From: Kitasatospora indigofera
Lineage (GTDB): Bacteria > Actinomycetota > Actinomycetes > Streptomycetales > Streptomycetaceae
DNA: 64,000 nt
Assembly: GCF_014655955.1 (NCBI RefSeq)
Contig: NZ_BNBO01000004.1
Span: 1 to 64,000, forward strand
Direction: 5' to 3'
Positions within the stretch are counted from its first letter, which is position 1; each line of letters begins with the position of its first letter. The notes under the pieces were generated by a model that had not been told where the DNA came from, searched no databases, and saw only the letters and a program-made list of their open reading frames with translations. This document shows positions 26,901-40,691 of this stretch, one piece after another. The position numbers and the translations under genes were made by a program.

Positions 26901-27382
26901 TGCTCAGGTCCTTCCACCGAGGTGCGGACGAGGCCGCCGGCCCGCAGGTCGTAGTGCGACATCTCGCTCAGCGGCGGCGAGTAGGCGTGCAGGGTGACGG
27001 CCGGGCCGGAGGTGGTGTTCCGGACGTCGTGGACGTAGTCGGGGCCGAAGGCGCGGTCGCTGCCTGCCGGGAGCCGGCGGATCAGCAGCCCCTGGTCGGG
27101 GCTGGGCAGCGACAGCTCCTCCAGCTCGCCCAGGGCGACGGTGAACGCGCCGCGCGAGCCGCCGTGGTCGTGGAACCCGGTGGACTGGCCGGGCAGCCAG
27201 CTGATCAGCCAGACCTCGTGGTCCTCGGAGGACTCCAGCCGCTCGTACCAGCGGTCGTCGGTGGCCAGCCGGACCTTGTGGATCCACTGGTCGGGTTCCT
27301 CCGCGAGGGTGCGGACGATCTTGCGCAGGGCGTTGGGCGTGAGGGGCGTGCGGGCGCGGTCGGGCGCCAGGTCCAGGCTCAT
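26894..27382 (-). CDS. cysteine dioxygenase (type I)
   Basis: A 162-residue cupin that oxidises L-cysteine to cysteine sulfinate with O2 and Fe(II). The three-histidine iron site is visible: H71 and H73 in FHDHGGSRGAF and H118 in YVHDVRN. Length fits bacterial CDOs (160-200). It is preceded at 27556-27633 by a leader peptide with a cysteine-rich end, and followed by the overlapping rhodanese gene, making a cysteine-catabolism operon. AGGACGACCG precedes ATG 27382. Confidence 0.93.
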   Translation of the reverse strand: MSLDLAPDRARTPLTPNALRKIVRTLAEEPDQWIHKVRLATDDRWYERLESSEDHEVWLISWLPGQSTGFHDHGGSRGAFTVALGELEELSLPSPDQGLLIRRLPAGSDRAFGPDYVHDVRNTTSGPAVTLHAYSPPLSEMSHYDLRAGGLVRTSVEGPEQW

Positions 27383-27410
27383 TCGGTCGTCCTCGGGAAG
27401 CGGAGGGTGC

Positions 27411-27493
27411 GGCGCGGCCCGTGGGGCGGGCGCGCCGAGCGGATGAGAGCGGTGCTGCGGGAGTGCTGCCGAACCGCTCGCGGGAGCCGGTTC
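27411..27493 (-). promoter_or_regulatory. possible attenuator hairpins between leader and CDO gene
   Basis: Two hairpins lie in the 173-nt stretch between the leader-peptide stop and the CDO start. The upstream one (27471-27493) is a 9-bp stem with one bulged base; the downstream one (27411-27436) is a 10-bp stem with one bulged base just before the CDO ribosome-binding site. They could act as terminator or RBS-masking structures controlled by translation of the leader. Confidence 0.45.
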
Positions 27494-27555
27494 AGGAGAG
27501 CGCGGTGCGGGCCCTGGAGAACGTCACAGAGCGGGGACCGGCCAGGAGGTGAAGG

Positions 27556-27633
27556 TCAACAGGCACACATGGAACTCGCCTGGCGTCGCAGATCGACGTG
27601 CAGGCGGCAGACCAGAGTGGTGCCGGATTCCAT
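27556..27633 (-). CDS. sulfur-gene leader peptide with cysteine-rich C-terminus
   Basis: A 25-residue ORF, too short for routine gene finding. It has the core RLHVDLRRQASS and ends MCAC before TGA, with another Cys at residue 9. The HVDL...SS...C pattern matches the family of putative leader peptides that I know upstream of sulfur-metabolism genes in Streptomyces. A promoter places the transcript start at or next to its ATG, so it is probably leaderless. Stalling at the terminal Cys codons would report Cys-tRNA supply to the CDO-rhodanese operon 173 nt downstream. The plus strand here has no comparable ORF. Confidence 0.75.
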   Translation of the reverse strand: MESGTTLVCRLHVDLRRQASSMCAC

Positions 27634-27639
27634 GGGCCG

Positions 27640-27669
27640 ATAGTTCCCGAGAGAAGGACCGCACGTCAA
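27640..27669 (-). promoter_or_regulatory. promoter of leader peptide and CDO operon
   Basis: On the minus strand TTGACG (27669-27664), an 18-bp spacer and AACTAT (27645-27640) lie six bases before the leader-peptide ATG. This spacing puts the +1 on the A of ATG, a leaderless arrangement common in actinobacteria. Confidence 0.6.
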
Positions 27670-28000
27670 GCCGGGTCCGCGATCCGGGCGGCCGTGTCGC
27701 GCACCCCGCGGACGGGGCGCCCCGCCCGTCCCGCCGGGCCCGGGCCGCGCCCGTCGCGTCCGCCGCGCCGTCCGGCCATCGCCGCGCGCCCCCTCGGCTC
27801 ACCCGATCGCCGGGGCCCGGGCGCGCCGCCGCGCCGCCCGCCGGACCGTCCGGGCCACCCGTCCGGCCCGGTGCCGGGGAGTCGTCACGCGTCGCATGAG
27901 TACCGGCCGCACCCGCGGGGTACATCACCGTTTCATCCGATACGGGAGTTCCTGCGTGTCCGGTTAACCAGACCGACCCTGCCGCGTTACGTCCGACGTA

Positions 28001-28030
28001 TTGTCAGGCCCCAGAGGCCGGGCCTACGGT
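28001..28030 (+). promoter_or_regulatory. promoter of hydantoin/pyrimidine operon
   Basis: TTGTCA (28001-28006), an 18-bp spacer and TACGGT (28025-28030) form a good housekeeping-type promoter about 80 bp before the first operon gene. The inverted words TACGTC/GACGTA at 27988-28000 adjoin the -35 and may be a regulator site. Confidence 0.6.
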
Positions 28031-28111
28031 CTACGCACGTAGATCCGCCCCGTCGACCCTCGAACCGAAGGCCCGTTCCCCCGGACGGGCCACGGAGTTG
28101 CGGAGGTACCC

Positions 28112-28954
28112 ATGTCTCGAATCGTCCGTGCGGCCCTCGTCCAGACGAAGTGGACGGGTGATCAGGAGTCCATGATCAGCCTCCATGAGCGGTACGCCCG
28201 GGAGGCCGCCGCCCAGGGCGCGCAGGTCATCGGGTTCCAGGAGGTGTTCAACGCGCCGTACTTCTGTCAGGTCCAGGAGCCCGAGCACTACCGCTGGGCC
28301 GAGGCGGTGCCCGACGGCCCGACCGTGGTGCGGATGCAGGCGCTGGCCCGCGAGCTGAACCTCGTCATGGTCGTACCGGTGTACGAGGAGGAGCAGCCCG
28401 GGATCTACTACAACACCGCCGCCGTGATCGACGCCGACGGCAGCTACCTCGGCAAGTACCGCAAGCACCACATCCCGCAGGTCAAGGGCTTCTGGGAGAA
28501 GTACTACTTCAAGCCCGGCAATCTCGGCTGGCCGGTCTTCGACACCGCGGTCGGCAAGGTCGGCGTCTACATCTGCTACGACCGGCACTTCCCCGAGGGC
28601 TGGCGCGCGCTCGGCCTGGCCGGCGCCCAGATCGTCTACAACCCCTCCGCCACCAGCCGCGGCCTCTCCGCCTACCTCTGGCAGCTGGAGCAGCCGGCCG
28701 CCGCCGTCGCGAACGAGTACTTCGTCGCCGCGATCAACCGGGTCGGCGTCGAGGAGTACGGCGACAACGACTTCTACGGCACCTCCTACTTCGTCGACCC
28801 GCGCGGCCAGTTCGTCGGCGAGCCGGCCTCCGACAAGGAGGAGGAGCTGGTCGTCCGCGACCTCGACCTCGGCCGGATCGAGGAGGTCCGCCAGCAGTGG
28901 GCCTTCTACCGGGACCGCCGGCCGGACGCCTACGGACCGCTGACCGAGGCCTGA
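28112..28954 (+). CDS. nitrilase-superfamily beta-ureidopropionase / N-carbamoyl amidohydrolase
   Basis: A 280-residue C-N hydrolase. The catalytic triad is visible: E44 (GFQEVF), K118 (KYRKHHIP) and C155 (GVYICYDRHFPEG). Next to a dihydropyrimidinase it should cleave N-carbamoyl-beta-alanine (or another carbamoyl amino acid) to the amino acid, CO2 and ammonia, the last step of reductive pyrimidine or hydantoin breakdown. It ends 16 bp before the dihydropyrimidinase gene. N-carbamoylputrescine amidase activity is the main alternative from sequence alone. Confidence 0.9.
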   Translation: MSRIVRAALVQTKWTGDQESMISLHERYAREAAAQGAQVIGFQEVFNAPYFCQVQEPEHYRWAEAVPDGPTVVRMQALARELNLVMVVPVYEEEQPGIYYNTAAVIDADGSYLGKYRKHHIPQVKGFWEKYYFKPGNLGWPVFDTAVGKVGVYICYDRHFPEGWRALGLAGAQIVYNPSATSRGLSAYLWQLEQPAAAVANEYFVAAINRVGVEEYGDNDFYGTSYFVDPRGQFVGEPASDKEEELVVRDLDLGRIEEVRQQWAFYRDRRPDAYGPLTEA

Positions 28955-28970
28955 GGGGAGGGGCGAGGCC

Positions 28971-30374
28971 ATGACCCGCACAGTCATCCGGGGCGGCCTG
29001 GTCGTCACCGCCGCCGAGGAACTGCACGCCGACGTCCTGATCGAGGACGGCCGGATCGCCGCGCTGGCCGCCACCGGCAGCTCCGCCGCCGAGGCCTGGA
29101 GCGCGGACACCGTCATCGAGGCCGGCGGGCACTACGTGATCCCCGGCGGGGTGGACGTGCACACCCACATGGAGCTGCCGTTCGGCGGCACCGCCGCCTC
29201 CGACACCTTCGAGACCGGCACCCGCGCCGCCGCCTGGGGCGGCACCACCACCATCGTCGACTTCGCCGTCCAGCCGGTCGGCGGCTCGCTCCGCGAGGGC
29301 CTGGACGCCTGGCACGCCAAGGCCGAGGGCAACTGCGCCATCGACTACGGCTTCCACACCATCGTCTCCGACGTCAACGAGTCGGTGCTGAAGGAGATGG
29401 ACAGCCTCGTCGACTCCGGCGAGTCCACCTCCTTCAAGCTGTTCATGGCCTACCCCGGCGTCTTCTACAGCGACGACGGCCGGATCCTGCGGGCGATGCA
29501 GCGCGGCGCCGTCAACGGCGGGCTGATCATGATGCACGCCGAGAACGGCATCGCCATCGACGTCCTGGTCGAACAGGCACTGGCCGCCGGGAAGACCGAC
29601 CCGCGCTACCACGGCGAGGTCCGCCGCGAGCTGCTGGAGGCCGAGGCCACCCACCGCGCGATCAAGCTCGCCCAGGTGGCGGGCAGCCCGCTGTACGTGG
29701 TGCACGTGTCGGCCGCGAGCGCCCTCGCCGAGCTGGCCCGGGCGCGGGACGACGGGCTGAACGTCTTCGGCGAGACCTGCCCGCAGTACCTCTTCCTCTC
29801 CACCGACAACCTGGCGGAGCCGGACTTCGAGGGCGCCAAGTACGTGTGCAGCACGCCGCTGCGCCCGCGCGAGCACCAGGAGGCGCTCTGGCGGGGCCTG
29901 CGCACCAACGACCTCCAGGTGGTCTCCACCGACCACTGCCCGTTCTGCTTCGCCGGGCAGAAGGAACTCGGCCGGGGTGACTTCTCCAAGATCCCCAACG
30001 GTCTGCCGGGGGTGGAGAACCGGATGGACCTGCTGCACCAGGCCGTGGTCGACGGCCGGATCAGCCGCCGCCGCTGGATCGAGATCGCCTGCGCCACGCC
30101 GGCCCGGATGTTCGGCCTCTACCCGCGCAAGGGCACCATCGCCCCCGGCGCCGACGCCGACCTGGTGATCTACGACCCGGCCGCCGTGCAGACCGTCTCC
30201 GCCGCCACCCACCACATGAACGTCGACTACTCGGCGTACGAGGGGCGGCAGCTCACCGGCCGGGCCAGGACCGTCCTGTCCCGCGGCACCGTCGTCCTGG
30301 ACGACGGCCGGTGGCTCGGCCGGGCCGGCCACGGCGCCTTCCTGCGCCGCGACACCTGCCAGTACCTGACCTGA
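28971..30374 (+). CDS. hydA: dihydropyrimidinase / D-hydantoinase
   Basis: A 467-residue cyclic amidohydrolase that opens dihydrouracil, dihydrothymine or 5-substituted hydantoins to N-carbamoyl amino acids. Metal ligands H64 and H66 lie in GGVDVHTHMELPFGG; K156 in SFKLFMAYPG is the residue expected to be carbamylated to bridge two zinc ions; VHVSAAS and VSTDHCPF add the remaining ligands. Length is standard. Its product is the substrate of the upstream amidohydrolase. Confidence 0.94.
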   Translation: MTRTVIRGGLVVTAAEELHADVLIEDGRIAALAATGSSAAEAWSADTVIEAGGHYVIPGGVDVHTHMELPFGGTAASDTFETGTRAAAWGGTTTIVDFAVQPVGGSLREGLDAWHAKAEGNCAIDYGFHTIVSDVNESVLKEMDSLVDSGESTSFKLFMAYPGVFYSDDGRILRAMQRGAVNGGLIMMHAENGIAIDVLVEQALAAGKTDPRYHGEVRRELLEAEATHRAIKLAQVAGSPLYVVHVSAASALAELARARDDGLNVFGETCPQYLFLSTDNLAEPDFEGAKYVCSTPLRPREHQEALWRGLRTNDLQVVSTDHCPFCFAGQKELGRGDFSKIPNGLPGVENRMDLLHQAVVDGRISRRRWIEIACATPARMFGLYPRKGTIAPGADADLVIYDPAAVQTVSAATHHMNVDYSAYEGRQLTGRARTVLSRGTVVLDDGRWLGRAGHGAFLRRDTCQYLT

Positions 30375-30582
30375 CCCGTCCGGCAGCACCGCCCGGGGCT
30401 GGTGGGCCGGTCCCGGGCGGCGTTCGGCGACCCCGCGGCAGGCCGCGCCCCCCGCACGGCACGCCGCCGTGCACCTCCTCCCGCACACCGCACACCCCGG
30501 AACTTCCCGCACACCCCCGCACACCGCCCCGCGCACCCGCACCGCGCGAGCCGCACGTACCCCCAGGATTGGTGGACCCCTC

Positions 30583-31593
30583 ATGGACATCGGCCTCGTC
30601 CTGCAGACCGACCCGCCCGCAAGCCTGCTGATCGACCGGATGGTCCGCGCCGAGCGGGCCGGCTTCAGCCACGGCTGGACCTTCGACTCCGTCGTGCTGT
30701 GGCAGGAACCCTTCGTCATCCACAGCCGGATCCTCGCCGCCACCGAACGCCTCCGGGTCGGCACCATGGTCACCAACCCCTCCACCCGCACCTGGGAGGT
30801 GACCGCCTCCACCTTCGCCACCCTCAACGACATGTACGGCAACCGCACGGTCTGCGGCATCGGCCGGGGCGACTCGGCGATGCGGGTGGCCGGCCGCAAG
30901 CCCGCCACGCTGGCCCGGCTCTCCCAGGCCATGCACGCCATCAAGGAACTCGCCGAGGGCCGGACGGTCGAGATCGACGGCACCGAGATGCACCTGCCGT
31001 GGGTGACCGACGGCGAACTGCCGGTCTGGATGGGCGCGTACGGTCCCAAGGCCCTGGCCCTCACCGGGCAGCAGGCCGACGGGTTCATCCTGCAGCTCGC
31101 CGACCCCTACCTCACCGAGTACATGATCAAGGCCGTCCGGGCGGCCGCCGCCGAGGCCGGGCGCGACCCCGCCGCCCTCACCATCTGCGTCGCCGCGCCC
31201 GCGTACGTCACCGCCGACGACTCGCCGGAGACGCTCGCGCACGCCCGTGAGCAGTGCCGCTGGTTCGGCGGCATGGTCGGCAACCACGTCGCCGACCTGG
31301 TCGGCCACTACGGCGAGCACTCCTCGCTGGTGCCCGAGGCGCTCACCGACTACATCAAGGGCCGGCAGGGCTACGACTACAGCCACCACGGCCGCGCCGG
31401 GAACCCGGACACCGCGTTCGTCCCGGACGAGATCGTCGACCGCTTCTGCCTGATCGGCACCGCCGCCGCCCAGCTGGAGAAGCTGGAGCGCCTGCGGGCG
31501 CTGGGCGTCGACCAGTTCGCCGTCTACGCGATGCACGACGCCGTCGAGCAGACCATCGACGCGTACGGCAGCGACGTCATCCCCCACCTGTGA
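30583..31593 (+). CDS. LLM-class (F420-type) flavin-dependent oxidoreductase
   Basis: A 336-residue luciferase-like TIM-barrel protein starting MDIGLVLQTDPPASLLIDRMVRAERAGF, with the typical GIGRGDSAMRVAG and VWMGAYGPKALALTGQQADGFI. By family memory it belongs to TIGR03842 (CPS_4043-like), often found beside hydantoinase genes. Its place between dihydropyrimidinase and the permease suggests a redox step on the same substrates, perhaps pyrimidine to dihydropyrimidine, since no PydA-type dehydrogenase is present. This assignment is a hypothesis. ATG 30583 follows GGTGG. Confidence 0.85.
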   Translation: MDIGLVLQTDPPASLLIDRMVRAERAGFSHGWTFDSVVLWQEPFVIHSRILAATERLRVGTMVTNPSTRTWEVTASTFATLNDMYGNRTVCGIGRGDSAMRVAGRKPATLARLSQAMHAIKELAEGRTVEIDGTEMHLPWVTDGELPVWMGAYGPKALALTGQQADGFILQLADPYLTEYMIKAVRAAAAEAGRDPAALTICVAAPAYVTADDSPETLAHAREQCRWFGGMVGNHVADLVGHYGEHSSLVPEALTDYIKGRQGYDYSHHGRAGNPDTAFVPDEIVDRFCLIGTAAAQLEKLERLRALGVDQFAVYAMHDAVEQTIDAYGSDVIPHL

Positions 31594-31609
31594 CCGAAAG
31601 GCGGTGCCC

Positions 31610-33166
<1,557 letters not shown>

Positions 33167-33247
33167 CCCCGCACACAAGCCCCGCACGCAAGCCCCCGGC
33201 CCTGTCGCGCGCGCCGGCGGGCGGGCCGGCCGGCCCCGGTTATTCGA

Positions 33248-33276
33248 TGGATCCGCCCGGTGCGGACTCCTACAGT
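33248..33276 (+). promoter_or_regulatory. candidate promoter of RNA-repair operon
   Basis: TGGATC (33248-33253), a 17-bp spacer and TACAGT (33271-33276) lie 35 bp before the ATG. The -10 is good, the -35 weak, which would suit an activated promoter. No inverted repeat for a regulator is evident. Confidence 0.35.
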
Positions 33277-33310
33277 GACCGGGGCCAGTCGTCGTCACCG
33301 GGAGCGGATC

Positions 33311-35154
33311 ATGCGCGTGCAGTACCCCCGTACGCCCCATCTGCCCTGGTCACCGGGGGCGACCGCGGACGACGTACGGACCGGCGACCTCTCCGGCCTG
33401 TACGGCGCCGAGGTCGTGGTCACCGAGAAGCTCGACGGCGAGAACACCACGCTCTACCCCGACGGCCTGCACGCCAGGTCCCTCGACTCGGCCCACCACC
33501 CCTCGCGGACCTGGGTCAAGGCGCTGCAGGGCAGGATCGGCCCGCGGATCGCGCCCGGCCTGCGGATCTGCGGCGAGAACATGTTCGCGCGGCACTCGAT
33601 CCCGTACCGCGCGCTGGAGAGCTGGTTCTACGGCTTCTCGGTCTGGGACGGCCCGCGCTGCCTCGGCTGGGACGACACCGTCCGCCTGCTGCGCGGCCTC
33701 GGCGTGCCGACCCCGCCCGTGCTGTGGCGCGGCACCTTCGACGAGCGGGCCCTGCGCGCGCTGCGGCTCGACCCCGAGCGGCAGGAGGGGTACGTCGTCC
33801 GGACGGCGGAGGGCTTCGAGCGGGCGGAGTTCGGCCGGCGGGTGGCCAAGTGGGTGCGCCCCCGGCACGTGCGGACCGACGCGCACTGGATGCACGCCGC
33901 GGTGGTGGAGAACGGCCTCGGCCCCGCCGCCCCGCTCTGGGCGGTCCGCTCCGGCGCCACCGCCGACCCGGCGGCCCTGCGCGCGGCTGTCGGCCTGCCC
34001 GCGGCCGGTCCAGGAGCCGGACCCGGAGCCGGACCCGGAGCGGGACCCGGAGCCGCCGCCGATGCGGCCGAGGCCGCCGTCGCCGACGTCTGCGCCCGCC
34101 TCGACGTGCTCGGCCGCTCGGGTGACGCCCGGCTGGCCGGCGTGCTGGCCGCCCTCCTGCACGACACCCACCGGGCCGCCCTGGCACCCCGGCTGGCAGG
34201 CCCGCTCGGGATGCCGTCGGCCCGCCGGGTCGCCGACCTGGTCGGGCTGCACCCCGCACTGCACCGCCCGTACCCCGACGACGAACGGCGCCGCGGCCTC
34301 GCCCGGCTCGCCCTCGGCGCCGACCTGGGCATCCTGCACGCCGTCGCCGCGGCCGTCCTGGCCGGCCGGCCCGGCGCCGGGGCGGAGCAAGCTCTGGAAC
34401 AGGTCGAATGGTCGGCGCTGCACGCCGAGGAGGCCGGCCTGCTGGCGGAGGCCCCGCTGGAGCCGCTGCGCGCAGGTCTGCGCGAGGCCCTCGCCGGCCT
34501 CGGCCCGGACGCGGCCGACCGCTGCTGGGCACAGGCCCGCGAGACCCGTGCGCAGGGACGAACCGGCAGCGTCGAGGCGGCGGTGGCGGCCGGCTGGCGC
34601 TGGCGCGACGGCGCCTTCCCCCGGCTGGTGCACCTGACCGGTCCGGCCGGCAGCGGCAAGAGCGCCTTCGCGGCCCGGCTGACCGGCGTCGACACCCGGA
34701 TCTCCCTCGACGACCTGCGCACCGCCCGCGGCTCCCGGGCCGACCAGCGGGCCAACGGCGACGTGCTGCGCGAGGGCCTGCAGCGCCTCGACACCGCCCT
34801 CGCCGACGGGCGGACGGTGGTCTGGGACGCCACCTCCCTCAACCAGCACCAACGCTCCCTGGTGCACCGGATCGCGCACCGCCGGGACGCCCTGATCACC
34901 CACGCCGTCCTGCTCGTCGACGAGGACGAACTGGCCCGCCGCAACACCGTCCGGGACCACCCGGTCCCGGACGAGGTGCTCACCGGCCAGTTGCACCGCT
35001 TCAGCCCGCCCTACCCGGGGGAGGCGCACCGGACCTGGTACGTCGGTGCCGGCGGTACCGTCGAGGACACCGACGGCAGCCTGCACGCCGAGGAGACCCT
35101 GCATGCCGCCGGCGCCCCGCACACGTACCGCACCCCGTGCAGCACCGGGGGGCG

Positions 35155-35158
<4 letters not shown>
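33311..35158 (+). CDS. RNA ligase - polynucleotide kinase fusion protein
   Basis: A 615-residue RNA-repair enzyme. The N-terminal ligase domain has motif [10 protein letters not shown] with K40 as the AMP-accepting lysine, ICGENMF as motif III, EGYVVR as motif IV and AKWVRP as motif V. A Gly-Pro-Ala linker built of 12-bp repeats (near residues 234-250) leads to a helical middle part. The C-terminal kinase domain carries the P-loop GPAGSGKS (444-451), [10 protein letters not shown] and [13 protein letters not shown], as in polynucleotide kinases that phosphorylate 5'-OH RNA ends. Together they heal and seal broken RNA. Its TGA overlaps the ATG of the next gene (ATGA at 35155-35158). Confidence 0.88.
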
Positions 35159-38079
<2,921 letters not shown>

Positions 38080-38170
38080 CCCTCGCCGGGCGGGCCCGGC
38101 GGGCCGGGCCAGGCCCGGCTGCCGAACTCAGGCCGAACTCGGGCCGAACCATGCCGGGCTCAGGCCGGCG

Positions 38171-39001
38171 TCAGCCCTTGCGGGCCACCCCGCCGTACAT
38201 GCTCACCCGGTCCGCACCCTGGGTCGGCTCCGCCTCGGGGCGCCAGAGCGGCACGGTCACCACCTCCGGCTCCAGCAGCTCCAGCCCGTCGAAGAACTGC
38301 CGGACCTCCGCACGCGAGCGGCCGACCAGCGGCGCCGTCGCCTTGGTGTAGACACCCGTCACCCGGTCGCGGACCTCCGGCGGGATGAAGTCCGCCGTGC
38401 CGTGCGAGAGCACCAGGTAGCTGCCCGGCGCCAGCGCCGCCAGCAGCTCCGCCACGATCCGGTAGGGCTCGTCCTCCTCGGGGACGAAGTGCAGGACCGC
38501 CGCCAGCACCAGCGCCACCGGCCGGTCGAAGTCCAGGAGTTCGCGCACCTGGGCGGCGGCCAGGATCCCGGCCGGGTCCCGCAGGTCGGCCTGCATGACG
38601 TGGGTGCGGCCCCGGCCCATCCCCGCCATCAGCGCGCGGGCGTGGGTCAGCACGATCGGGTCGTTGTCGACGTACACCACGCGGGCCTGCGGATCGACCT
38701 GTTGGGCGATCTCGTGGGTGTTGCCGGCGGTCGGGATGCCGGTGCCGATGTCCAGGAACTGGTCCACGCCCTGCTGCGCGACGTGGCGCACCGCGCGCTG
38801 CAGGAAGCCGCGGTTGGCCCGCGCGGTGGACCGGAACTCCGGGTTCGCCGCCAGGGCCCGCTCGGCCGCCTCGCGGTCGGCGGGGAAGTTGTCCTTCCCG
38901 CCCAGGTAGTAGTCGTACATCCGGGCGGGGTGCGGTATCTCGGGCCGCAGTTCCGCGGAGTCCGCGACCTCCTGCTGCCGGACGCTCTGCTGCTCCCCCA
39001 C
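38171..39001 (-). CDS. SAM-dependent methyltransferase (PF04672 family)
   Basis: A 276-residue methyltransferase of the S-adenosyl methyltransferase family (formerly DUF574) that is strongly expanded in streptomycetes. It opens with ELRPEIPHPARMYDYYLGGKDNFPADREAAE, has the SAM-binding strand FLDIGTGIPT, an acidic motif VVYVDNDPIVLTHARAL, and ends with WRPEAEPTQ. GTG 39001 is chosen because GGAGG lies 5 bp upstream and it gives family length; the longer ORF is Arg/Pro-rich. Substrates of the family are unknown. Confidence 0.88.
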   Translation of the reverse strand: MGEQQSVRQQEVADSAELRPEIPHPARMYDYYLGGKDNFPADREAAERALAANPEFRSTARANRGFLQRAVRHVAQQGVDQFLDIGTGIPTAGNTHEIAQQVDPQARVVYVDNDPIVLTHARALMAGMGRGRTHVMQADLRDPAGILAAAQVRELLDFDRPVALVLAAVLHFVPEEDEPYRIVAELLAALAPGSYLVLSHGTADFIPPEVRDRVTGVYTKATAPLVGRSRAEVRQFFDGLELLEPEVVTVPLWRPEAEPTQGADRVSMYGGVARKG

Positions 39002-39288
39002 GACGACCTCCGCCTTCCCCTGCTGCCCCCGGGCCGGCGCCGCCGACCGGTCCCGCACTGCTCCGTCCGCGCACAGCCTAGGTGTTCGGACGATCATCCG
39101 GTGGCCGGACGGCCAAGTCGACCGCCGCCGGACACCTGACGTACCGCCGCCGTACAGCCGGTGCGCCGGACGGGGCCCGGCAGCGGTCACCCGCTCGGCC
39201 GGGCCCTGCAACCGCGGACCCGGTCGCCGGCGTCCTACCCGGCAGGCCGGCCCGAGGCGGGCCGAGCGGTGGAGGGCAGGTAGACGTC

Positions 39289-39555
39289 ATGGGTTTTGTC
39301 GCGTGGATAGTCCTGGGGCTGGTGGCCGGAGCCATCGCCAAGTTCCTGCTGCCGGGCCGCGACCCGGGCGGCCTGGTGGTCACCACGCTCATCGGGGTGG
39401 CCGGCTCCTTCGTCGGCGGCTGGATCTCCTCCCGGGTCTTCGACCGGCCGGTCACGGCCCAGTTCTTCGACCTGACCACCTGGGTCTCGGCGATCGGCGG
39501 CGCGCTGGTGCTGCTGATCCTCTACCGGATCTTCTTCGGCAACTCCCGCAGCTGA
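39289..39555 (+). CDS. GlsB/YeaQ/YmgE family stress-response membrane protein
   Basis: An 88-residue protein with three membrane helices of the transglycosylase-associated protein family (PF04226). Seen are LGLVAGAIAKFLLPGRDPGGLVVTTLIGVAGSFVGGWI and the C-terminal IGGALVLLILYRIFFG. Members are induced by general stress; mechanism unknown. GGAGGGCAGG lies upstream of ATG 39289. Confidence 0.9.
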   Translation: MGFVAWIVLGLVAGAIAKFLLPGRDPGGLVVTTLIGVAGSFVGGWISSRVFDRPVTAQFFDLTTWVSAIGGALVLLILYRIFFGNSRS

Positions 39556-39626
39556 ACGGCGCCCCGGCGCCCCGGCACACGGCACTCGGCGTCCGCCTGC
39601 GGTGCTCGGCGCTCGGCGCCCTGAGT

Positions 39627-39665
39627 CCTGGGCCCGGCACCCGGTTCTCGGGTGCCGGGCCCAGG
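39627..39665. terminator. perfect 17-bp hairpin between convergent genes
   Basis: Stem 39627-39643 pairs exactly with 39649-39665 around GTTCT. It ends five bp before the ADP-ribosylglycohydrolase stop codon and probably terminates both that gene and the GlsB-like gene. Confidence 0.85.
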
Positions 39666-39669
39666 TGCG

Positions 39670-40578
39670 TCAGGCCTCGGCCGTGACCCAGCCGGGCAGC
39701 TCCTCGCGGGCCGCCAGCCAGGGCGCCGGCACCTCGGCCAGGCCCGTCCGGGCGGCGACCACGCCGGCCGCGACGGCGCAGGTGGTGTCCATGTCCCCCC
39801 AGCCCGCCAGGGTGTGCCAGATCGCCTCGGGCAGTGAGTCCAGCCGCCCGGCGGCCGCCCACAGGGCGAACGGCACGGTGTCCGGGGCCGAGATCAGCGA
39901 ACCCGAGCCCAGCACCACGGCGGCATGCCGGACGGACGTCCCGTCCGCCAGCCGGGCGGCCACCCGCAGGCCGGAGCGCACGTCGCTGTCGGGCAGCCGG
40001 CCGGCGACCTCCGTCAGCAACTCGGCCCGCCCGGGCGCCTCCTGGCCCCGGCTGCGCGCCGCGAACGCCGCCGCCAGCGCGACCGCCACCGCCCCGGCCG
40101 TCGCCTCGGGATGGAAGTGCGTGGTGAGCGCCTGCAGTTCGGCCTGCTCGGCGACCAGGTCGAGGTCCTCCGCGAACCAGGCGCCGAGCGGGGCCACCCG
40201 CATCGCCGCGCCGTTCCCGTGCGACCCCTGGCCGCCGAACATCCCCGCGGTGACCGCCCGCCAGTCGGCGCCGTCCTGGACCGCCCGCAGCACCTGGTGC
40301 ATCGAGGGCCCGTACTTGCGCCCGTACACGGCGGTGTACTCCGCCGCGAAGCCGCGCGCCAACTCGTCCTGCCGCACGGTGCCGTGGTCGATCAGGTGGC
40401 GGACCAGCACCAGGGCCATCGCGGTGTCGTCCGTCCAGTGCCAGGGTGCCGGGCGCGGCACCCTGGCGGCCAGCTCGGCCGCCGCCCGGTCGGCCGGGAC
40501 GGAGAACCAGCGGTCGCCGAAGGCGTCGCCGAGGGCGAGACCCTGCAGACTGTCGAGGGCCGGGACGGGCGCGCGCAT
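39670..40578 (-). CDS. ADP-ribosylglycohydrolase family protein
   Basis: A 302-residue helical hydrolase of the DraG/ARH family that removes ADP-ribose from proteins or other acceptors using two Mg ions. The first metal motif is WTDDTAMALVLV and the second is GDMDTTCAVAAGVVAA near the C-terminus; LQGLALGDAFGDRW near residue 10 is also typical. AGGAGG lies close to ATG 40578, which is preferred to longer starts. No partner ADP-ribosyltransferase lies nearby. Confidence 0.9.
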   Translation of the reverse strand: MRAPVPALDSLQGLALGDAFGDRWFSVPADRAAAELAARVPRPAPWHWTDDTAMALVLVRHLIDHGTVRQDELARGFAAEYTAVYGRKYGPSMHQVLRAVQDGADWRAVTAGMFGGQGSHGNGAAMRVAPLGAWFAEDLDLVAEQAELQALTTHFHPEATAGAVAVALAAAFAARSRGQEAPGRAELLTEVAGRLPDSDVRSGLRVAARLADGTSVRHAAVVLGSGSLISAPDTVPFALWAAAGRLDSLPEAIWHTLAGWGDMDTTCAVAAGVVAARTGLAEVPAPWLAAREELPGWVTAEA

Positions 40579-40691
40579 GATTCCCTCCTGGGGGAGCGGA
40601 CGAACGCGGGCCAGTCTGCCGCTGCCCGGCGGCAGCGGCGAGGGCTTTTCCGGGCCGGACAACGCCGCGCCCCGGGCGGAACCGCCCCCGG

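Noticed and set aside
27549..27643. Plus-strand short ORF with several Arg and Cys codons opposite the leader peptide
   Set aside because: It lacks the HVDL motif and a downstream target gene in the right place; the minus-strand ORF has motif, promoter and target.
38171..39211. Longer 346-residue version of the PF04672 methyltransferase
   Set aside because: The extra 70 residues are Arg/Pro-rich and no ribosome site supports that start; GTG 39001 has GGAGG and gives the usual family length.
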